This document shows, piece by piece, positions 13,681-24,051 of a stretch of 64,000 bases of DNA. The number at the start of each line of letters is the position of its first letter. Positions within the stretch are counted from its first letter, which is position 1. The DNA comes from Adineta ricciae. Its lineage: Eukaryota > Rotifera > Eurotatoria > Adinetida > Adinetidae. The stretch lies in the NCBI GenBank assembly GCA_905250025.1, contig CAJNOJ010000015.1, forward strand, positions 1 through 64,000, read 5' to 3'. The notes below the pieces were generated by a model that was given only the letters and a program-made list of their open reading frames with translations, did no database searches and was not told the origin of the DNA. The position numbers and the translations under genes were made by a program.

Positions 13681-15926
13681 ATGAGCATATCTACCTTAGA
13701 ATCGCTACCAACTGAATTGTGGTTATCTATATTCAATTGTTTGTCATCTTTCGATTTATTCAATGCTTTTTCTTTCGTTAGCAATGAACGTATTCGGCAC
13801 ATTATCCATACTCATTCCTTTATATTCTATCCCAGTTGAATACCATACTACAAAATGAATCAAATGCTCAGCATGCTTGCCTATTTTCTTCTCCTGCGAA
13901 CGATTGTTCGTGTGCTTCAAGGACTTTTTTTACATATTGGATGCAGGATAATTCTCCAGTAGATATAACGCCAAGTCTTGAACGGCTAATTGTAAAGAAA
14001 ACTCATTCCTAGACATATAGTGTCACTTGTAGTCTAATGAAACCGTTGTCATTAAGCAACTCTTTCCGCTATCTTTATCTAGTATTTTCCCAGGACCATA
14101 AAGACCGAACATGTATGATGATTCGCAAGAGTTTGACCGAAGCACAAATTTCATTTCATACAATGATATTTGCAACGCCGAGAGGCATGTGACTGTATGA
14201 TCTTAAATAATATTTTCAATGTTCGTCAAGCTGAACATGCTTGTTCTTTTTTAATTTGTGATTTGAATAATTCTGTTGACAGTGGTACAATGAAAGGAGA
14301 CAATTTTCTGACTTAGACGAACTGAAATATTTCCATTTGTTACACACAGTACAACTAACGTTCACTGTTCAGTTTCCATTCGAAATGATACTTGTTCTCC
14401 AGAAGAATGCTGTACCATTGTTAGAATATTTGTACATAACTGTTGAACAAGAGCGACTAGAAGAGACAAAACATCTGAGAGCTCCGCGACCTGAAGTCAA
14501 CCTTTGTAAAAATGATATCCGTTGAACGGCTGATACAACTCGACTTCGAACTCTAATTGTACGTCTTAATATATCTGTCCTGAAAAAATTAATACTTCTT
14601 GATATATTTGATAAAAGTATATTGTTCAGATCATGATGACACGCTTAGTTATGAGTCATTGTTTGACAATAACGCTTTTCGTTTTTCCAAGACATCTATG
14701 GAATGATGTCAAAGTTAGTAAAAACGTGTTTATTTTTATGTAGCACTTGTGCATTATAATGAATTTCGCCAAATTGTTAATCGAAAACACTTACCTCGTT
14801 TGCAACAATTCCACTTTTCTATTCGTTTTCCTGGATATCTATATGAAGATTTAAAAATGATTACTGTCGATAAATTTGATGCTACATGGCCCTTCAACAA
14901 CCTCGAGTATCATCTTGAAGTTCAACTTGCTTATTGGTATCGTAATTATAAAGAAACAGGTCGAGTCATTCTCTTCTATACGCGTCCATTGGATATATTA
15001 TTACAATATACACGTGCTGCCCATAATCACTCATTCGCACGACATTCAACCCAGATTAAGCGACCTTATTTCAAATGGATGAGTAATGACATTGGATGTC
15101 TAACTCAACTAACAACTACTTTCGGTAAGCTGGCCAATGGACATATACGTGTACTTCGCTTGAAATTCTACGAAATGAGGGTCAGTATCTGTACGAAACT
15201 GAAAAATTGAGCTCTTTGCGATGTTGTTTTTTGCAACAAAAAGAAAGCTGACAGAAGAAAGAAGTATTACGGCAGGTTTCAGATTTTAGGCGATATCTTA
15301 TGATTGTAATCGAACCTCAGTAATACCTAGTAGAGTTTTAACAGCATTCATGTCGATGGATCTTACTTTCCAAATATATGATCAATGCTATGTTATATCG
15401 GTAAGCATTTTTCTTATCATTGAGGTATGTCTCTTCAAATCACAGAAGATAGTAAACTATATTTTTCGAGTTATTCTTACGGAAAACTTAAATTTCTAGC
15501 CGTTTCTTCAAGACAATCAATCTACTTTATCGTGGTCTCATTTGTGCTTCACTTGGTTACATTGTTTCATTTTTGAATTTGATGATTTAGCAATTAGGCC
15601 ACCAGAGCGTGCTTACGTTGCTTGATCAAATTCTTTCTGCGTCGCTTCGGCTTTCACGACTCTTTGTAGAAGAGGATGATTTATGTCTATGCTCCCGATC
15701 TAATACAAGTGTAAAACATTTACGTCTTCTACTGTCCAGAAATGATCGCGATCCGAATGCGTTCATCAACATTGATCATCTCTTTCAATTACTACCAAGC
15801 ATACGCTGTTTCGAAACGACTGGACGCTACATAACATTTAATGAAAATCTCATGAATTTTATTGTGAAAATCGTCGAAACACTCGAGCTTGGAAATTCGC
15901 ATGAAAAACTGACTTTGTTCGTGTAA
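13681..15926 (+). pseudogene. Degenerate F-box / leucine-rich protein gene
   Basis: The start at 13681 encodes an F-box-like N-terminus, MSISTLESLPTELWLSIFNC, with the LPxELWLxIFxxL signature. It runs into a stop at about 13834. Further homologous-looking coding blocks occur at about 14337-14525, 14749-15210 and 15609-15926, in different frames and separated by stops that no convincing set of short introns resolves. The blocks are leucine-rich (FHLLHTVQL, LPRLQQFHF, VKHLRLLLSRN) as in F-box proteins with a C-terminal leucine-rich region. Bdelloid genomes carry many similar F-box genes, so this is probably a decayed member. A spliced functional gene is not fully excluded. Confidence 0.6.
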
Positions 15927-16150
15927 TCCATACCTTTTCTGTATCCATCAAATCAGTCAAGACACATGAAACGTGATGACTATTGAATCATCTTTCGCTT
16001 CTGAGATAGAATTTAGTATCTCAGTCAACGCTTTTCTTCGACAGTTACAATTTATAGAGTATTGAATTAATCCATGTATGTATGAAATACTACCATGATC
16101 ATCAAAAATTGATTATAACCAAAATCAAGAAAATTACAATACAAGAAAAC

Positions 16151-17132
16151 TCAATTGGTTGATGTGAATTCATCCAGCCATTTTAGAGATGCGTTACTTG
16201 AATCTAGAAAAAACGCGTAGAGACTAAAGGAGACTGCATTGATTTTCCTTACCATTATATTCTAAACCGATGTAATCTTGATAGAATGATGCAATGAGGT
16301 TAGATAGAAAATATCGATGATTAACTTCGCCATTTTCGTTCATAGGACAATCACGGTTTGGCGTTTGTGAAATTTGAACGTGTCCAACGAACGGAGCTAA
16401 TTCCTTACGATGAGAAAAGATGAACTGTGTTTGAAAACTAATCAGAATTCATTTCGAATACTTTAACTCTTTCAGTTAAGTTTCCATGTAATCGTTGAAG
16501 ATGGAAGGAATCCAACATGATTTTCAGATTATTGCTGTTAGATGACTGAACAATATTCATTGCTGTCGAATACGATTGTAAATAGTAGTTCGGCCGTGTT
16601 GAAAGTGGCTCAATCAGACATAAAATGCGATGTGGTTGAAAGAACTGAGCTGCCTGATGTACAAGATCGATGATCCTTGATCTTAACTCCGTGTAAATAT
16701 AAATATAAAATCTTTAGTATGAGAAATTCTTACCGATCCGAATCATTTTTTGCTTCTGTCATCACTAAGTGCACTTTATTGACGTTGAACATTTTAGCAT
16801 AATCAAGTGTACGATCAAGAACTATCTTTTTGTATTCGTTGAATGATGGAATCTCATTTGTTTGATCATAAAGCGGTAAACTATTGATTAATATCCATTT
16901 CAATGATCCGTCTTTCGCCATCACCTCTTTCCATGTATCAGCAGATACCTCATATGGATTTTGACATTCAATAGCGTCAAATCGATAGTCTTTTCTATGG
17001 ATGCGAGATTCATAAAACAAGAATGAAACTATTGGGATTTGTAAAAGATTACCGTTGTCCAACATGAATATACCGTTCGGTTAGTTTGGGTATATCATTG
17101 AATAATGTCGATAGATTCGCACAAAAACGCAT
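16151..17132 (-). CDS. HYI: Hydroxypyruvate isomerase family (HYI-like)
   Basis: Five exons (17053-17132, 16734-16994, 16462-16681, 16253-16424, 16151-16203) encode about 261 aa, close to the usual ~260-277. The protein is a xylose-isomerase-like TIM barrel. It starts MRFCANLSTLFNDIP (compare RFSANLSWLF in animal HYI). It carries a metal-site Glu in LCLIEPLSTRPNYYL, an LKIMLDSFHLQRLHGNL strand-helix with Asp and His, a GHVQISQTPNR strand, and ends GLEYN-DSSNASLKWLDEF. The family interconverts hydroxypyruvate and tartronate semialdehyde in glyoxylate-type metabolism. It is the last gene of the four-gene head-to-tail run. The NELF-C/D stop codon is 138 bp upstream and a splice acceptor (TTTTGTAG) lies 7 nt before the ATG, so the messenger may be made by trans-splicing. 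Confidence 0.85.
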
Positions 17133-17270
17133 GGAATTTCTACAAAATTCAACTGATGTTAAAGAAAGCAAGAACGATTTGTCCTGTGCTGTTTTTGTTT
17201 TTATTTCCATTTTGGAAAAGGAATTATTCTATACAAATCAAGTCATTAGAACACGAATGAAACATAAATT
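17133..17270 (-). promoter_or_regulatory. Intercistronic gap with acceptor and AATAAA (NELFCD-HYI)
   Basis: Read on the minus strand, this 138-bp gap contains AATAAA (about 17203-17210), then a pyrimidine stretch and TTTTGTAG whose AG falls at 17140-17141, 7 nt before the HYI ATG. A poly(A) signal followed by a 3' splice site with no obvious cis donor is the layout of an SL trans-splicing junction in an operon. Confidence 0.5.
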
Positions 17271-19663
17271 TCACGTATTCGATGAAACAATCGTCGACGT
17301 ATGGTCTACAAAGAAGAATTATATGTAAGAGAGAAAGTTTCGAAAGCGAGATTAACTTTACCAATAAATTCTTTCACACATTTTCGTTCTTCTTCGGTAC
17401 GAAGAGATATTGTTCCACCGATAGCTTCATTTTGAAGCAAAGGTAAAAATAATTGTACAAACGATGGCTCATAAGGAGGACCAATCATTTCCAAAACCTT
17501 GACACATAGAATGTTAACTCAACAAAAGCAATGACATCAATAATTTACTTCGAATACAAAATGACGAATCAGCGATACATCTGTGTCTTGTTGTTCCCAA
17601 CGTTTTTTTATATATTCCAATATTGGATGCACAAAGGAACAACTGAGCATGTGAACCATACGATCAAGAATCGTCTTTTTGAATTCCAACTAAAATGAAA
17701 CAACAAGGTTTATACATCATATAAAAGAATCTTTTGTTGAAGATCACTCACATGAATAAGTATGTCGAGTTCGGCAAATGTCGCTTCGAAAACACGAACT
17801 AATAATTCAAACGCTTTTTGGTGTAGTAAGAAATGCAAACTGACAATCTAATTAAAAGAAATAGTCGGTTATTAGATCACATGAAGTTCTCTCGGCACAA
17901 GCATACCTCGTCGATAATAATGAGATGAACTGGTGTTGTACCTTGATCAAGTTTAAAATAGCTTTGATCAAATATACGAAATTCAATCCAACGAAGAACA
18001 CACGCCGCAACAATTGGAAATCTATACAGTTAACTTAAGTGCTTGCCATGTTTTTAGAAAAGAGATTATACCGAAGACATTTATAGAGTTCATTCAAGTC
18101 ACTGATGAGGTCAACCGTCGATTTTGAACTAATGCATATTTCATGTGCTTTCTCAAGCGCTATAGTTGTTTGTGATAATTCTTCTTTACTATTGATTGTA
18201 CTCTTTCGAGAACTCTATACAAAAGATGACACAATCAATTTTGACTGACAAAGAAACTTACTTTCTTGTTCGTTTCAGCAACACTACAAGCATATGCGAG
18301 AAGAGCGATATATTTGGGTCGATGTTCTGGATTTAGTGTGGAATCGGGATCAAATAATTGGGTGATTAATAATTCTAGAAAAAAAAAGAATATTAAAAGA
18401 TGTTTCGATGGAAAAAGAAGAGTTTTTACCTATGAAAGCCGGCTTTCGAATAAGATCAACCGGTGGAGCATCGTTGGATTGATAGATTTTATAGAGCTAT
18501 TCGAAGAAAAGGTTTTCTTTTAAGCAAATGAAATCATCAAGATCACTTACAGTAGTTATATCAGCTGGATTTAATACTTTTTTCGACAACATTGTACAGA
18601 GTGGTTGATAGGCTTTCGGATAAGCAGTTGTGCCATCAAATGTTAAAGTAATATCTGTTACGTTATGACCTCTGAACGATGAAACAAAAAATATGAATAT
18701 TTTAAGAGTCGAATGCAATAGAAAAGGAATGATTTACTTTGCTTTGGCATGCAGTTCGATTTCTTCTGAAATTCGTCGAACAATCATCGATTTCGCATCG
18801 TTTGCCAATGACGCGAGAACACTTTGTGCATACAAATAAGTGTGTTCACTATGACAAGCCAATTGCTAGGGAAAAATTGACGTCTTTCTAATCTCATTCG
18901 ATGCACTATGGTTCTTACCACAAGTTCTTGAATGTTTCGTTGCCAATCATCAGGTTCACTATCGATAGTACGTTGAATAGTGGTCATCAAGACTTTAGTG
19001 AAGACTTCGACTTGTTGAGCTGCTACAGGCACACTTGTGATTTCATCTTCATGACCAGAATCGACCAAAAGCTATAGAGTGAAGGACGCCATTATCAATG
19101 AAAACCTCATTTCCAATCGATAGTGTTACTTTAATGGTGAAGTTCAACATTAAACAATTAGGATATTCTTCTGCTAATTTATAAATCATCGAACGCCAAT
19201 TCATATGTTCAGTCATGTCAGTTAGCCAAGATGGAACCTATTTGAGCAAAAGAATTCATCTTTAGCTTGACGAGAAAATCAAAATATACACACTCCTCCG
19301 GCTTCGAAAATACTATCTGCTTTTTTTGGTTCGAAATGTTTCTCAATTAATGTTTGTAAATGCTGCACAATCATATTGACAACATCGGCTGGTTCAACTC
19401 CTGTTAGAATCAACCAATCAGCCATCAACGTGGCTGTTTGCGCGATAGCCATATAGTTTTCTGATAACAATTCGATGACCTGATCAGGCGCACCTCCATG
19501 TCGAAAATAACTGAACAAAAGAAAAAATACAATTATGCATACAGATGCAATTCTCTTACTCCTTAATAGTATCAAAAACTTTGGATTCCATAATGAAATC
19601 TGTCGATGAGAATAACTGTACGCATTGTTTTTGAATTTGTTCATCTTCATTTTCGGCATCCAT
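17271..19663 (-). CDS. NELFCD: Negative elongation factor complex subunit C/D (TH1-like)
   Basis: Fourteen exons join in phase to about 558 aa (human protein about 590). Exon starts run from 19663 to the terminal exon 17271-17305. Strong family matches include [18 protein letters not shown] near the start, [60 protein letters not shown], a [12 protein letters not shown] helix, [13 protein letters not shown] and [20 protein letters not shown]. The C-terminus ([15 protein letters not shown]) has the same length beyond EFI as in vertebrates. The protein is part of NELF, which holds RNA polymerase II in promoter-proximal pausing in the nucleus. It lies third in the four-gene run, 89 bp after the CNPase stop codon, with an acceptor 19 nt before its ATG. 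Boundaries near 17550 may be off by one base. Confidence 0.95.
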
Positions 19664-19752
19664 TTCTAACTTTCAATCGAATCTGAAAGACACAGAAAAA
19701 AAAACAAAGCATGCTTTTTTTGTAAGGTGCAATTCAAGAAAACAAAATAGAA
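19664..19752 (-). promoter_or_regulatory. Intercistronic gap with strong splice acceptor (CNP-NELFCD)
   Basis: This 89-bp gap contains, on the minus strand, a long pyrimidine tract ending TGTGTCTTTCAG. The AG is at 19683-19684, leaving a 19-nt leader before the NELFCD ATG. There is no room for a normal promoter and 5' cis donor, so SL trans-splicing is the simplest reading. Confidence 0.55.
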
Positions 19753-21607
19753 TTAATTAAAGAATCCCGTAAAAATTGTTTCGACCGGAATAGGTTCTTT
19801 TAAATAGACGAAACAATGTCCATCACCGAAATATTTCATAACCATCTGTTCATTATCACTGTCCAGCACTCGAGTATTTCTTTGAAGACTATCACTTTCT
19901 TTTCGAATCATGTCGATCATATCTTGACCAGTTTGAGCTGCGCTAACACCTGGCCCAACACCACATGTCAAATGAGCTCGTGAAAGAAAACCAAATGTTG
20001 GATGAAGAAATGACATTTCTTCACTTTCATTGGATGGAGTAACTTTATCTACTAAAAGCACATCATCATCAGCTACGGATCGAACCATAGGTGATGTATC
20101 ATAATCATCATCATCAGTTGTTGTAACCTTTGACTTGTTATTACGACGAGGCCCACGATTTTGTTGTTGCTGCTGTTTTTTATTACCATAACCTCGGGCA
20201 TTATCATTTCTAGCTGTTGAAGTTGAATTTTTCGTTACAGTCTCATTATCATCTTGGTCCCATAGCGACCAAACATTGCGATCAGTAAAGAGAAGACGAG
20301 CACCTGAAATTCATAGACTTGTATGAAGAAAGGTGATGATCGCAATACTTGCCTAATGTACGTGGCGTAATAGCAAAACCAACAATATAACCAGAGCACA
20401 TTTTCCCTAGTAAATGTGAAACCAAACGGTTTCCAGCATAGTTTGAATATTCATTTCGAGTTTGATCTGTTATCTTTCCAATGAATTTGACAGTGCAGTG
20501 AAGAATCTTCGGCTGTACAGCCATATTCGATCGATGTAGTAGATTATTCACATGTATGTCTGTACGAAAGTAAATAGTTAAAAAAAACAAAATTTTATTC
20601 TCTACTCTTTACTTTTCGAACGGCTAACTTTTTCAAGATCTTTTCGTAGCTGTGGAAACATTTGTAGAGCTTGCTGATAATAACCGTATGCTTGCTGGAG
20701 GACATAGTTCGATTGCTCTTGATTGAGAAACAGACCGAAATAGAATGGAATCAGCGGACTATACTGACGTAGACGTCCTTCGATAACATCTGCTGGTACT
20801 TGATGTGTATTTCGAACTATTCAACGACAAAAAAAGAAATCTTTCAAAATCAATCAAAGAATCTTTCGTCTTAACCAACTATTCAGAACATTAGCATCAC
20901 GTTTCCAATTCGTTCGTGGTTCAACAATAATCACAATGTAACCATAAGTGGACGCTTTTTGAAAATATGGCCTACATTCATCCATTCGAATGTTTGTATT
21001 ATCAATAATCACAGCTAAGACATTATTTCTACAAGAACAACACATGTAGACAATCAGAAGAGACAATTTCTTTTCAGTTTTATACTTGCAAGCATCTTCT
21101 GCATGTTGCTGACATACGCGATGTGCGTCGCCAATGTTATCTCGATTAAAATTATACACACCTTGACTATCAAGGAAATAATTATCTGCCGAACAAATCA
21201 CAAATGATTGCGAATATATTCTTTTGAGAATATTCACCAGCGTGGATTTACCTGAGCAACAAAAGATAAATAAAGAAATAACTTTAACATTTCATATACC
21301 CGATCCAGGCAATCCTCGCATTAGAAACATTACCTAGAAGAAGATTTGAAAGGAGAATAAGTTTTGGCATGCATCGAAAAACGTACCTTCGTTTTCCGAA
21401 GGTGAGCAATGGTATTCGGACATTTTATAAATGGATGAGATAGAGAATATAAGTCATCTAACTGTTGAATATCAAGTATTCGAATTGGGGTTGAAGATTT
21501 CTAAAATTTTCAAGATATTCAATCATCTCGTTGACGAACAACTTTGAACTTACAGTAGACGACGTCGTATTTTGCATGAAAAAGGATGAAACAATCCAAT
21601 CAAACAT
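19753..21607 (-). CDS. CNP: CNPase-like 2',3'-cyclic nucleotide 3'-phosphodiesterase with P-loop kinase domain
   Basis: Eight exons give about 492 aa, starting at 21607. The N-terminal half is a P-loop polynucleotide-kinase-like domain: Walker A GLPGSGKST (split by an intron), CSADNYF, VIIDNTNIRM and an RNTHQVPADVI segment as in CNPase. The C-terminal half is a 2H phosphoesterase domain with two HxT motifs, LHCTVKF and AHLTCGV, and ends IFTGFFN, like vertebrate CNPase (IFTGYYG). It would hydrolyse 2',3'-cyclic nucleotides, possibly in RNA metabolism. A Gln/Asn/Arg/Asp-rich insertion (about residues 330-380) lies between the HxT motifs. The intron before the last exon has a GC donor. There is no obvious C-terminal prenylation box. 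The ATG directly follows a splice acceptor, 101 bp after the UROD stop codon. Confidence 0.88.
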
Positions 21608-21708
21608 CTAAAAATCGGATGATATCAAATGTCAATAGAAATTTCTATCAAATCTTGTGCGGAAATAGATACGCTGTTTAAAGAAAAACATTTTCAAAAA
21701 CCAAACTT
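21608..21708 (-). promoter_or_regulatory. Intercistronic gap with acceptor abutting the ATG (UROD-CNP)
   Basis: On the minus strand this 101-bp gap ends CCGATTTTTAG (AG at 21608-21609) directly followed by the CNPase ATG. A leaderless ATG after AG is expected if the 5' leader is donated by a spliced-leader RNA. Confidence 0.5.
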
Positions 21709-22830
21709 CTATAACGATTTGTTTGCATTACTATCATTATTCATCCCTTTGGAAATCTCATGAACAGCATCGATAAACCATTTGACATTGTCCACAGACA
21801 TATCTGGATAGATTCCATGGCCTAAGTTAGCAATGTATTGTTTCGTACCGAACACTTGTAGCATTTCATGAACCGTCTTTTCTAAGTTGTCTTTTGATGA
21901 GTAGAGTGCACATGGATCAAGGTTGCCTTGAAGAACTAGTTTTGAATTTTCATTTCTTAACGATTTGATACATGCAGATGTTATAGTCCAGTCTAAACTG
22001 ATCACGTCAAATAAACCAGTCGATGATAGATCTTGAAGACCGTAGTGTGCATCTTTAGCGAAGACAATAAATGGGACAGAAGCGATTTGCCGTTTGGAAA
22101 GTTCATCACGAACACCTTTTGCAATCTGAGACAAATATGGTAACGAGAAGCGATTGAATAAATCCGGTGTTAAACAAGCACAATGCGATTCAAATAATTG
22201 AACAAGTTGAGCACCAGCAGCGATTTGTTCGACAAGGTGATCAATAATAAACTTTGCGAGAATGCCAAGAAGATCATGTGATTCTTTTTCATAACTATAT
22301 AACCATCGTTTCGCTTTAGACATCGTCGAACTAGCCTTTCCTTCGATCATGTACGACATCAATGTCCACGGAGCACCACTGAATCCGATCAATGGACATT
22401 GTCCATCGAGTGTACGTCTCGTTAATGTAATAGCTTCGTAGACATACTTCAATTCAACGCTAGCTTGTCGTGTACGATCAAGTTTTGTATTGATATCATC
22501 GGGCGTTTTTAGTGGTTGAGGAAAGCAAGGACCTTCGTTTGCAACCATTTCCACTTGCATGCCAAGTGCCTGAGGTATAACGAGAATATCGCTGAAAATA
22601 ATTGCAGCATCGAGATCAAATCGACGGACGGGTTGAAGTGTAACTTCACATGCAAGTGACGGTGTACGACATACTTCGAAAAATGAATGTTGAGCACTAA
22701 CTGCTTTGTATTCCGGTAAGTAACGGCCAGCTTGTCGCATTATCCAAATAGGAACACGCTCGACGGATTCACCACGACATACACGAAGAATGAGATCATT
22801 CTTTAATGGAGGAAAATCATTCGATGACAT
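21709..22830 (-). CDS. UROD: Uroporphyrinogen decarboxylase
   Basis: A single uninterrupted frame of 373 aa has the full family length. The N-terminal signature VPIWIMRQAGRYLPEYK carries the substrate-binding Arg and the active-site loop. Next come PLRRF-type VRRFDLDAAIIFSDILVIP with the catalytic Asp, GFSGAPWTLMSYMIEG, QLFESHCACL, LDWTI, LQGNLDPCALY and NLGHGIYPDM with the conserved His. It decarboxylates uroporphyrinogen III to coproporphyrinogen III in cytosolic haem synthesis. The sequence looks animal-like throughout. It has no intron although its downstream neighbours have four to thirteen, so it may be an old retrocopy or have lost its introns. It is the first gene of the head-to-tail run; an acceptor-like TATTTTAG lies 15 nt before the ATG. 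Confidence 0.97.
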   Translation of the reverse strand: MSSNDFPPLKNDLILRVCRGESVERVPIWIMRQAGRYLPEYKAVSAQHSFFEVCRTPSLACEVTLQPVRRFDLDAAIIFSDILVIPQALGMQVEMVANEGPCFPQPLKTPDDINTKLDRTRQASVELKYVYEAITLTRRTLDGQCPLIGFSGAPWTLMSYMIEGKASSTMSKAKRWLYSYEKESHDLLGILAKFIIDHLVEQIAAGAQLVQLFESHCACLTPDLFNRFSLPYLSQIAKGVRDELSKRQIASVPFIVFAKDAHYGLQDLSSTGLFDVISLDWTITSACIKSLRNENSKLVLQGNLDPCALYSSKDNLEKTVHEMLQVFGTKQYIANLGHGIYPDMSVDNVKWFIDAVHEISKGMNNDSNANKSL

Positions 22831-24051
22831 TACTGTTTGATAGATCTAAAATATTCTTTCGCTAAAAAATAAGCGATTTGATTGATTTCTCTTGATTGAT
22901 GAAATTACTAGTCACATGATGCACTGATGAAATTCTACTCGCTATCGATGATAATAACATAGACAAACTTTTCAACTAGAGTAAGTCAAATTTGAAAACG
23001 AAATTTACAGCTGTTTGTCCAGAGTTATTCAACATTTCTCTCACTACTTTGTTACAGTCGATCATAGATATATAAATCCGTATTACAATTGGAAAAAATG
23101 AATCAATATCTTAACTTTTCAACGTTACAAATGAAACGAGCATTAACACCTATACTTTTGTATCATATGGATCATATTGGACGCCACTGTCAATGTTTGA
23201 TATTCTCGGCAAGTGGCATTGTCTTTTGAACTGTAAGTTACCGCCATCTGCCATAAATGCACTATAATCAAAAGAAAATCATTGGTAAGAGAAATATCAC
23301 CGTTCTTTTCTTTCTTTTTTTTTCTTCGTATGATATTTTTCTGTCTGTTTCTTCTCGTCCTCCTTTTCTCCTCTCCTCTCCTCTCCTCCGTTCGCGCTCG
23401 GCTTTTTCCTTTTTATTCTTTTTTGGCCTTTTTATTTTTCTTCGTTTTCTCTTCTTCGACTGTTTGCTGTCGTCGTCGTCGTCCGTCGTTGTCCTTGTTT
23501 CACTACCTCCCGTATTCTTCTTTCTCTCTTTCTATTTCTTCGTTTCTCTCGTTCGTTCGAACACACACATATACACTTATATCGACGACAACGCCCGTTG
23601 CGATCACTTCTTTTCTGTCTTTTTTCTATATGTTTAACGCTTAGAGAAGAGAGAAGAAAAACGAACGAGAGAAGGGAAGAACGAGAGCGATGGAGTAGGC
23701 AAAGGAAAAAAATCACTACTTCTTCCAACCGAACAGCACCTAGTGCGAAAATGTACGCTGATAGTTTGTTTCTGTCTTTTGACAATGTCGTTCTCTACTT
23801 TCTCCTCTTTCTTCTCCTATTTAAAATGTTAGAGTATTAGAAAAGAGAACACAAGACGTGTTTTGTCCATCCTCCTTTTTCCTGTTCTTTCTTTTCTGTT
23901 TTAGATAACTCATCATATAAATATATGTAATAGAAGACATAATTTTTTTCTCTTTTCGTTTGATCCTAAATTCCTTTTTTTCATATTCTTCGCTTTTGGA
24001 GACTCATCTCGTTGGTAGTCTCATTAATAAGAATAGGAGAGAAAGAGCTTC
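22831..24051. other. Divergent intergenic region with pyrimidine-rich leader
   Basis: This stretch separates UROD (minus) from the first zinc protein (plus). A CCGCCATCTG motif lies at 23241-23250. From about 23300 to 23560 the plus strand is extremely T/C-rich, followed by a purine-rich block at about 23640-23720. The long open frames here are translations of these tracts. It is probably promoter plus a long 5' UTR of the zinc gene. Confidence 0.5.

Noticed and set aside
23257..23785. Several open frames of 80-126 codons on both strands
   Set aside because: They are translations of pyrimidine and purine tracts (runs of Phe/Ser/Leu or Arg/Lys/Glu) with no domain pattern; likely leader sequence.
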